From the NCBI GenBank assembly GCA_007129225.1, contig SKVX01000446.1:1-20788 (forward strand): DNA of 20,788 nucleotides, in the 5' to 3' direction. The position numbers and the translations under genes are program-made. Below the pieces are notes generated by a model that worked only from the letters and a program-made list of their open reading frames with translations, was not told the DNA's origin and did not search any database. Positions 15,909-20,788 of the stretch are shown here, in pieces; position 1 is the stretch's first letter; each line of letters starts with the position of its first letter. This stretch comes from Halomonas sp. GTDB taxonomy: Bacteria > Pseudomonadota > Gammaproteobacteria > Pseudomonadales > Halomonadaceae.

Positions 15909-16850
15909 TCATCCCTGTTTTCTCAATTTTGCCAGCAGCGCCTCGAGCTTGCGCTGGTCGGCGGTGAACTTGCGAATCCCCTCCGCCAGCTTCTCGGTGG
16001 CCATGGCATCCTCATTGAGGGACCAGCGAAACTCGGCTTCATCCTGGGGTTCCGGGGCCGAGGTTTCGGCATCCATCGGCACCAGGCGACGTTCGAGGCG
16101 ACCCTGGGTTTCCGACAGTTCGCCAAGCAACGCCGGGGAGATGGTCAGCCGGTCGCAACCTGCCAGCGCCTGGATCTCGCCCATGTTGCGAAAGCTCGCG
16201 CCCATGACGATGGTGCGGTAGCCATGCCCCTTGTAGTGTTCGTAGATCCGCTTGACGGATTTCACCCCGGGGTCGTTGTCACCGCTGAAGTCGCCATCCG
16301 GCCACTCCGCCTTGTGCCAATCCAGTATGCGCCCGACGAAAGGCGAGACCAGCGTGACGCCGGCATCGGCACAGGCGAGAGCCTGGGTGAAGCTGAAGAG
16401 CAGGGTCAGGTTGGTGCGGATGCCTTCCCGCTCCAGCTGACGGGCGGCGCGAATGCCTTCCCAGGTGGCCGCGACCTTGATCAGGATCCGCTCCGGAGGG
16501 ATGCCGTGGCGGTCATAGCGTTCGATCAGGGAGCGGGCGCGCGCCAAGGTCGCGTCGGTATCGAAGGAGAGTCTGGCGCTGACCTCGGTCGAGACATAGC
16601 CGGGGACCAGCGCACTGATCTCACTGCCGATCTCGACAGCCACGGCGTCCAGAGCATCATCGATATCGGTGCTGTGGCAGGCGATCTCCGCCATGCGGGC
16701 GCGTCGATTTTCCTGCTGTGCCGCCTGGAGAATCAGCGAGGGGTTGGTCGTGGCATCCTGCGGCGAGAAGCGGCGGATGGTGTCGATATCACCAGTATCG
16801 GCAACCACGGTACTCATCTGTTTGAGTTGTGAAAGCAGGTCCTCTGCCAT
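15909..16850 (-). CDS. tal: Transaldolase
   Basis: This enzyme moves a dihydroxyacetone unit between sugar phosphates in the non-oxidative pentose phosphate pathway. It has 313 residues, typical for the TalB class. The Schiff-base Lys is Lys125 in ILIKVAATWEGIRAA; Asp18 in VADTGD and the DATTNPSLI motif are also present, as is TLLFSFTQALACADAGV. AGGAG lies nine bases before the ATG. It is convergent with the STAS gene and divergent from the efflux pump. The long open frame on the opposite strand is a shadow. Confidence 0.96.
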   Translation of the reverse strand: MAEDLLSQLKQMSTVVADTGDIDTIRRFSPQDATTNPSLILQAAQQENRRARMAEIACHSTDIDDALDAVAVEIGSEISALVPGYVSTEVSARLSFDTDATLARARSLIERYDRHGIPPERILIKVAATWEGIRAARQLEREGIRTNLTLLFSFTQALACADAGVTLVSPFVGRILDWHKAEWPDGDFSGDNDPGVKSVKRIYEHYKGHGYRTIVMGASFRNMGEIQALAGCDRLTISPALLGELSETQGRLERRLVPMDAETSAPEPQDEAEFRWSLNEDAMATEKLAEGIRKFTADQRKLEALLAKLRKQG

Positions 16851-16920
16851 TGGTACTAGCTCCTGGGGTTGAGTATCCGATCACTTTAGCAAGCGACTCG
16901 GAGTGGTAACAGGGTGATGC

Positions 16921-16949
16921 ACGACAGGCGAGCCGACTTGGGCTATCAT
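16921..16949 (+). promoter_or_regulatory. Candidate sigma-70 promoter of the efflux-pump operon
   Basis: ACGACA (16921-16926, 4 of 6 to consensus) and TATCAT (16944-16949, 5 of 6) are separated by 17 bases, in the 143-base divergent gap between tal and the pump gene, 44 bases before its TTG start. No strong counterpart was found for tal. Confidence 0.38.
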
Positions 16950-16993
16950 TAGCAGCCTACCAATGTGCGGACATCAACCGACAGGGAGCTGTC

Positions 16994-18178
16994 TTGACTC
17001 TCAATCCTCGCCGCGTGGCACTGCTGGTGGCGGCCAATACGGCGCTTGCGCCTTTCGCCATCGATGCCTACCTGCCCGCGATGTCAGCGCTTGCTGACAG
17101 CATAGGGGCCAGCATTCATCATACAGAGCTGTCGATCAGCGTCTTCCTGGCCGGCTTCGCCATCGGCCAGCTGCTTTTCGGGCCGCTTTCCGATCGGGTG
17201 GGGCGCAAGCCTGTCCTGCTGGGAGGGCTGGTGCTGTTCCTGCTGGCCAGCTTGGCCATCACCACCATCGGAACCCTGCCCGAGCTGCTGGCCTGGCGTT
17301 TCGTCCAGGCGCTGGGAGGCGGTGCCTGCGTGGTCAATTCAGCCGCGATCGTCCGCGACTGTTTCAGCGGCCGCGAGGCGGCGAGTGTGATGTCCACCAT
17401 GGTCATGATCATGATGCTGGCGCCGCTGGTGGCGCCGGTGGTGGGGAGTGGACTGCTCTATCTCGCCGACTGGTGGCTGATCTTTGTCTTCCTGGCCGTG
17501 TATGCAGCCTTCCTGCTGTGGCTGATGGGCACCCGTTTACCCGAGACCCGTGACCCAGGCCAGCCCGTCGCATCGTTTCGCCAGGTGCTGGCCAATTACG
17601 CCAGCGTCCTGCGCCACCGCGAGGCCATGGGCTACATCTGCGCCGTGGCAGCCTCCTTCGGCGGCCTGTTTGCCTTCATCACGGCATCGCCCTATATCTA
17701 CCTGGAGTATTTCGGCCTGTCGCCGGCCATGTACCCGGTGGTGTTCGGCGCCAATGTGCTGGTGATCGCGCTCTCCAATCGGGTGAACATTCATCTATTG
17801 ATTCGTCGCACGCCCCAGCAGAACCTGCATCTCGGCCTCAGCATCCAACTGGTCGCTGCCCTGGGGCTGGCGTTGGCGGCGGCCCTGGGGCTTGCCTCGC
17901 TTCCCGTCGTCGTCCTGCTTGTCATGGTCTATGCCGGGATGATCGGCCTGATCACGCCCAATGCCATGTCGGCACTGCTCGATCACTTCGGTCATATGAG
18001 CGCCACGGCGACGGCCATGATGGGCGGGATCAAGTTCGGTTCCGCCGCATTGGCCGGTGTCATGGTCGGTATTTTCGAGATCGAGAGCCTGTGGCCCATG
18101 GTGTTTACCATGCTGCTGGCATCGCTGATCGGCAACCTGGGGTTGCGTCGGCTGGCGGGAATGCCGGCCCATGCTTGA
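16994..18178 (+). CDS. Bcr/CflA-family multidrug efflux transporter (MFS)
   Basis: A 394-residue inner-membrane protein with about 12 hydrophobic helices. The MFS motif A is clear between helices 2 and 3 (GPLSDRVGRKP), and the N-terminal PFAIDAYLPAM segment is typical of Bcr/CflA drug:proton antiporters. The start is TTG at 16994, with AGGGAG five bases upstream; no ATG is available near the N-terminus. The substrate cannot be read from sequence. Its last 8 bases overlap the next gene (ATGCTTGA), so the two are probably translated together. Confidence 0.92.
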   Translation: MTLNPRRVALLVAANTALAPFAIDAYLPAMSALADSIGASIHHTELSISVFLAGFAIGQLLFGPLSDRVGRKPVLLGGLVLFLLASLAITTIGTLPELLAWRFVQALGGGACVVNSAAIVRDCFSGREAASVMSTMVMIMMLAPLVAPVVGSGLLYLADWWLIFVFLAVYAAFLLWLMGTRLPETRDPGQPVASFRQVLANYASVLRHREAMGYICAVAASFGGLFAFITASPYIYLEYFGLSPAMYPVVFGANVLVIALSNRVNIHLLIRRTPQQNLHLGLSIQLVAALGLALAAALGLASLPVVVLLVMVYAGMIGLITPNAMSALLDHFGHMSATATAMMGGIKFGSAALAGVMVGIFEIESLWPMVFTMLLASLIGNLGLRRLAGMPAHA

Positions 18179-18905
18179 GTCGCTGCAGTCATGGCTCGAT
18201 CTGGACCTCACGGTCTGGCTGGGTTGTGCCCTGGTACTTTTGCTGGGCGCCTTCGTGCAACGTGCCACCGGTTTCGGCCTGGCAGTGGTAGGGGCGCCGC
18301 TGCTATTGATGCTGGAGCCGCGCCTGGTGCCGGTCATCCTGGTGCTTTTCGGCTTCATGGTATCGCTCATGATGGTCCGGCAGTATCGGCATGAGATCCG
18401 AATCGGCGAGATCGGCATGGCGTTGGTGGGACGGTTGCCCGGCAATGGCCTGGGCCTTTGGTTGCTGCTGACTTCCCCCATGGTCGTGCTCGAGAAGTTG
18501 ATTGCCGCCAGCGTGTTGTTTGCCGTGGCAGTAACCCTGTTCCGGTTTCGCTTGCCGGTCAATTCGGCAAGCCTGTTCGGGGCCGGGGTGTTGTCGGGTG
18601 TCTTCGGCACCGTGGCCGCCATCGGCGGGCCTCCCATGGTGCTCCTGTGGCACGGGCTTTCCCCGGATCGGCTGCGTGGCAACCTGGCGGCTTTCTTCAT
18701 CATCACGTCGCTGTTGACCTTGGCGACGTTGGCGCTTGCCGGTCAGGTGCGGCTATGGCATCTGGCGTTGGCTTTGACATTTCTGCCGGCGGTATTCGCC
18801 GGCAATGCCCTGGCGGATCGCATCGCCCATCGCCTCGATCGTCGCCTGCTCCAGGGGGCGTCGCTGTCGCTCTGTACCCTGGCCGCACTCGGCCTGCTGC
18901 TCTGA
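18171..18905 (+). CDS. TSUP (TauE/SafE) family permease
   Basis: A 244-residue membrane protein with seven or eight hydrophobic helices. Typical TSUP sequence is seen in the first repeat (QRATGFGLAVVGAPLLL) and again in the second (AAIGGPPMVLLW), the family's internal duplication. Members move sulfite, sulfonates or other organic anions, and the substrate here is unknown. The ATG overlaps the stop of the efflux pump. A repressor gene of the ArsR family starts 104 bases downstream on the same strand. Confidence 0.9.
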   Translation: MLESLQSWLDLDLTVWLGCALVLLLGAFVQRATGFGLAVVGAPLLLMLEPRLVPVILVLFGFMVSLMMVRQYRHEIRIGEIGMALVGRLPGNGLGLWLLLTSPMVVLEKLIAASVLFAVAVTLFRFRLPVNSASLFGAGVLSGVFGTVAAIGGPPMVLLWHGLSPDRLRGNLAAFFIITSLLTLATLALAGQVRLWHLALALTFLPAVFAGNALADRIAHRLDRRLLQGASLSLCTLAALGLLL

Positions 18906-18950
18906 TCGACCGGGGTCCAGAACGCAATACACGGCAAGTGCCCGGTTGCA

Positions 18951-18966
18951 CTGACGCCATGGTCAG
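18951..18966. promoter_or_regulatory. Short dyad upstream of arsR, possible operator
   Basis: CTGAC and GTCAG form a perfect inverted repeat around GCCATG, 43 bases before the ArsR start. ArsR-type repressors bind dyads near their own promoters, but this one is short and no clear -35/-10 pair was found beside it. Confidence 0.2.
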
Positions 18967-19009
18967 GGTGCGGTAGACTTGATGATGAACTAGAAACCGG
19001 GAATGCGTC

Positions 19010-19363
19010 TTGATCTCTCTGGAACCCAATAAACTGTTCAAATGCCTGGGCGACGAAACCCGGCTGATGTTGACCCTGCTGATACTGCGAGAAGGTGAGC
19101 TGTGTGTCTGCGAGTTGACCCACGTGCTGGATGAGTCGCAGCCCAAGGTGTCGCGCCACCTGGCTCAGCTGCGTGCCTGTGGTGTGCTCAACGACCGCCG
19201 TGATGGCCAGTGGGTCTACTACGGCTTGAAGGCGGAGCTCCCGGCCTGGGCGGTGAAGTCGCTTGAGGCAGCGGCACAGGGCGAGGAGGAACGCCTTCGG
19301 CGGCTGCAGCAGCGCCTCGCCGCCATGGGCAACCGCCCGGAGAGACGCTTAGCCATGTGTTGA
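19010..19363 (+). CDS. arsR: ArsR-family transcriptional repressor with arsenite-type Cys site
   Basis: A 117-residue winged-helix regulator. The motif ELCVCEL places Cys32 and Cys34 where the arsenite-binding Cys of E. coli ArsR lie (ELCVCDL). The recognition helix is SQPKVSRHLAQLRACGVL (43-60) and the wing follows in DGQWVYYGL. Extra Cys residues are at 12, 57 and the last position, 117. The start is TTG at 19010, with GGGA seven bases upstream; the ATG at 19003 is in another frame and runs into an early stop. No arsenate reductase or Acr3/ArsB gene follows; a repeat-rich region does. It may be autoregulated, or may control genes elsewhere or the pump and permease pair upstream. Confidence 0.88.
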   Translation: MISLEPNKLFKCLGDETRLMLTLLILREGELCVCELTHVLDESQPKVSRHLAQLRACGVLNDRRDGQWVYYGLKAELPAWAVKSLEAAAQGEEERLRRLQQRLAAMGNRPERRLAMC

Positions 19364-19369
19364 TAAAGC

Positions 19370-19448
19370 AAGCAGCTGTCGGAGCGCTCGGTTCGGCGCC
19401 CCGAGTTTCCATCGCGACTGCGCCGCAGGCGCCTTGGCGGAGGCCGCC
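19370..19448 (+). repeat. REP-like element, copy 1 of a direct repeat
   Basis: The first 51 bases (19370-19420) are identical to 19556-19606, and the rest aligns with small changes. The copy can fold into successive hairpins: CTCGG with CCGAG (19387-19405), GCGCC-GCA-GGCGC (19420-19432) and GGCGG-AGG-CCGCC (19436-19448). It begins six bases after the arsR stop, so it could also serve as its 3' structure. It resembles the REP/BIME repeats found between genes in Pseudomonas and relatives. Confidence 0.75.
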
Positions 19449-19482
19449 GGGCTGGCGTTCGTTGCACGCACCGGCAACACTG

Positions 19483-19532
19483 CTGGGAGGCCTTCGGCCT
19501 CCAGTCGTGAGCTGAAGCTTCCTCCTACAAGT
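19483..19532 (-). repeat. REP-like element in opposite orientation
   Basis: A hairpin GGAGGCC-TTC-GGCCTCC (19486-19502) is followed by a segment whose minus strand (19532 back to 19503) reads like the familiar TGTAGGAG...CTCACGACT pattern of gammaproteobacterial REP sequences. It lies between the two direct copies, giving a BIME-like layout. Confidence 0.5.
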
Positions 19533-19555
19533 TGGAGTGGCACCGTAGGTGGGAA

Positions 19556-19636
19556 AAGCAGCTGTCGGAGCGCTCGGTTCGGCGCCCCGAGTTTCCATCG
19601 CGACTGGCGCCGTTAGGCGCCCCGGCGGAGGTTGCC
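19556..19636 (+). repeat. REP-like element, copy 2 of a direct repeat
   Basis: The first 51 bases match copy 1 exactly. Downstream, the hairpins are kept although bases differ: GGCGCC-GTTA-GGCGCC (19606-19621), and GGCGG-AGG-TTGCC (19624-19636), where two pairs become G:U. Its end abuts the MITE-like element. Confidence 0.75.
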
Positions 19637-19787
19637 TAGGTTAGGCATTGTCTGAAAAGTCGGCGAGCGAAGGTCAGACAAGGCAAAAATTGGCGAAAAG
19701 ACGGAGTTTACGGGGTGTTAATGAGTACTTTGAGTCGATTTTTAACGCCGTATGGCCAAGCGCAGCCAGTTTTCGGACAAAACCTAG
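19636..19787. mobile_element. MITE-like element with imperfect terminal inverted repeats
   Basis: TTGTCTGAAAA (19648-19658) is mirrored by TTTTCGGACAA (19770-19780), 10 of 11 positions complementary. An outer pair CTAGGTT (19636-19642) and AACCTAG (19781-19787) is perfect, but the left end carries five extra bases between the two blocks. CTAG at both ends could be a 4-bp target duplication, though it is itself a palindrome. A second inner dyad (19648-19655 with 19674-19681) lies near the left end. The interior is less GC-rich than its surroundings and has no coding potential. The full gene-free stretch 19364-19829 consists of these repeats plus about 40 bases of unremarkable sequence. Confidence 0.5.
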
Positions 19788-19829
19788 TGGTTATTGCCAT
19801 GGCCTTTGACCGGTGACGATGGATTAGGC

Positions 19830-20318
19830 TCAGTCATCGAGTTCCACCCAGCGTATAGGCTGGTGGTCGATATTCCCATGGTCCGTTGCGGAGCCCGGCT
19901 TGACGGAGAGGATCTCCAGCTGCCAGGTCACGGTTTTGCCGGCGAGCGGGTGGTTGCCATCCAGCATGGCGCCATTGTCGGTCAGGGCTACCACCTTCAG
20001 TGAGAACCGACCGCGCTGTCCCCCCGGCGTCAACGTCATGCCGACCTTGATAGCTTGGCCGGGAGGCAGGTTGTCATGCACCGCCTCGAACACCAGCTCA
20101 GGTCGGTAGGGGCCGTAGGCCTGCTCCGGCGCCAGGGTCACCGTGACCCGTTCACCCACCCGCTTGCCGAGCAGGGCTTGCTCCAGTGCCGGTAGCATCT
20201 CGCCGCTACCGTGGACATAGCGTAGCGGGCTGCCCGCTGAGGAAGTGGCGATCGACTGGCCGCCCTCTTCGGTCAATGTGTAAGCGGCACTGACCTCACT
20301 CAAGGCCTGTATCTGCAT
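19830..20318 (-). CDS. SlyD-like FKBP-type peptidyl-prolyl cis-trans isomerase
   Basis: A 162-residue cytoplasmic folding helper expected to isomerise Xaa-Pro bonds. The FKBP half has PLRYVHGSGEMLPALEQAL (31-49) and APEQAYGPY (63-71). A chaperone insert-in-flap region follows, and the domain closes with LDGNHPLAGKTV (from 119). The His/Cys-rich metal-binding tail of E. coli SlyD is absent, so it is nearer the SlpA/SlyD-like group. I chose the ATG at 20318, with GGGAG seven bases upstream, because it matches family N-termini. An in-frame ATG at 20345 overlaps the stop of the upstream gene (ATGA) and remains possible through coupling. It is convergent with arsR across the repeat region. Confidence 0.9.
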   Translation of the reverse strand: MQIQALSEVSAAYTLTEEGGQSIATSSAGSPLRYVHGSGEMLPALEQALLGKRVGERVTVTLAPEQAYGPYRPELVFEAVHDNLPPGQAIKVGMTLTPGGQRGRFSLKVVALTDNGAMLDGNHPLAGKTVTWQLEILSVKPGSATDHGNIDHQPIRWVELDD

Positions 20319-20341
20319 GCTATGGCTCCCGTGCCTTTCCT

Positions 20342-20788
20342 TCATGAACCCTGCCTGTGCGACACGTCAGCGCCCTTGTACCCGCCCTCCAGTGGCTTTG
20401 GACCGGTCCTCGAAGTATCCACTTCACTGCAGTCCGCACAGACCACCAGATGATCGGCACTGAGTCCGGCTTGCTCCAGGCGCTGCTGCATTTCATTCAG
20501 GATTGCACTCGGTATGAATTCCGCACCACAACGGCCACAGGACTGGGGGACAGAGACGACAGCGGCATTCCCGTATTCATTGCCATCATCACTCGCTCGT
20601 TTGGCAACCGTTGCCTTGTCGCCGTGCGGCGTATGGAAAGGGGACGCTTCCACCGCATGCCGGTCGATCAGTGGCTGCAGCCAAGCCAGCTCTCGCTGCA
20701 GCTGACGTTGGGTCAATTCCACCAGAAGTCGCCAGAGTCGCTGCTCGGGTCTCGCTTCATCGGCACATTCAACAATCTTCTGATGCAG
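20342..20788 (-). CDS. Zinc-ribbon-like protein, 5' end outside window
   Basis: The frame is open from the window edge to the stop at 20342, with at least 148 residues. A GTG at 20722 could start a 126-residue form, but no good ribosome site precedes it and the 22 codons upstream read as plausible protein, so I treat the gene as truncated by the window. The first part is helical and Gln/Arg/Leu-rich. Counting from the GTG, Cys62-x2-Cys65 and Cys95-x2-Cys98 form a likely zinc ribbon, separated by a predicted helix. The C-terminal ~25 residues look disordered. I do not recognise the family. Its stop lies 23 bases before the SlyD-like start, so the two are probably one operon. Confidence 0.7.
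   Translation of the reverse strand: MHQKIVECADEARPEQRLWRLLVELTQRQLQRELAWLQPLIDRHAVEASPFHTPHGDKATVAKRASDDGNEYGNAAVVSVPQSCGRCGAEFIPSAILNEMQQRLEQAGLSADHLVVCADCSEVDTSRTGPKPLEGGYKGADVSHRQGS

Noticed and set aside
15843..16832. 329-residue plus-strand open frame opposite transaldolase
   Set aside because: Transaldolase on the minus strand is unambiguous; the plus frame has no recognisable domain.
17795..18706. 303-residue minus-strand open frame over the pump and permease genes
   Set aside because: Both plus-strand genes are recognised membrane proteins; the minus frame is hydrophilic shadow sequence spanning their junction.
19188..19598. 136-residue minus-strand open frame through the repeats and arsR 3' end
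   Set aside because: It translates the REP-like repeats and the antisense of arsR; the protein itself shows the DNA repeat as duplicated sequence.

Overview
The window looks like chromosomal DNA of a GC-rich gammaproteobacterium, most probably Halomonadaceae (Halomonas or Chromohalobacter type). This rests on strongly GC-ending codons, the protein sequences, and a core gene order (mlaA, rssB-like, rssC-like, tal) that I recall from Pseudomonas. The genus is an inference from memory, not a search. I see no rRNA, tRNA, CRISPR array, prophage or intact transposase gene.

Layout. (1) 1-430: the 3' end of a glycine-rich coding region built on a 15-bp tandem repeat, followed by a hairpin. (2) 617-2767, minus: an oligopeptidase B-type serine peptidase. 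(3) 2817-5953, plus: a tight three-gene operon of a small membrane protein, a membrane-anchored periplasmic VWA protein and a YafJ-type class II glutamine amidotransferase. This is the least understood functional unit here. (4) 6186-7871: long-chain acyl-CoA synthetase FadD, closed by a strong terminator. (5) 7988-12019: RNA helicase HrpA, starting 20 bases after that terminator. (6) 12124-13245: a KAS III enzyme of the long type. (7) 13285-15776: outer-membrane lipoprotein MlaA, then a response-regulator-like PP2C phosphatase and its STAS partner, a probable partner-switching stress module. (8) 15909-16850, minus: transaldolase. (9) 16994-18905: a Bcr/CflA efflux pump overlapping a TSUP permease. 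(10) 19010-19363: an ArsR repressor with the classic arsenite Cys motif. (11) 19364-19829: a gene-free stretch with REP-like repeats and a MITE-like element. (12) 19830-20788, minus: a SlyD-like FKBP prolyl isomerase preceded by a zinc-ribbon protein that runs off the window edge.

How the genes fit together. FadD activates fatty acids for beta-oxidation. The KAS III nearby resembles enzymes that return beta-oxidation intermediates to fatty-acid synthesis, and MlaA maintains outer-membrane lipid asymmetry, so there is a loose lipid theme. The phosphatase-STAS pair is the clearest regulatory unit: its receiver domain has lost the phosphoacceptor Asp while the phosphatase metal ligands are intact. 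Most of the window is ordinary core genome. The best leads are the 2817-5953 operon, the degenerate-receiver phosphatase module, the fadD/hrpA junction, and the repeat-rich convergent intergenic region.
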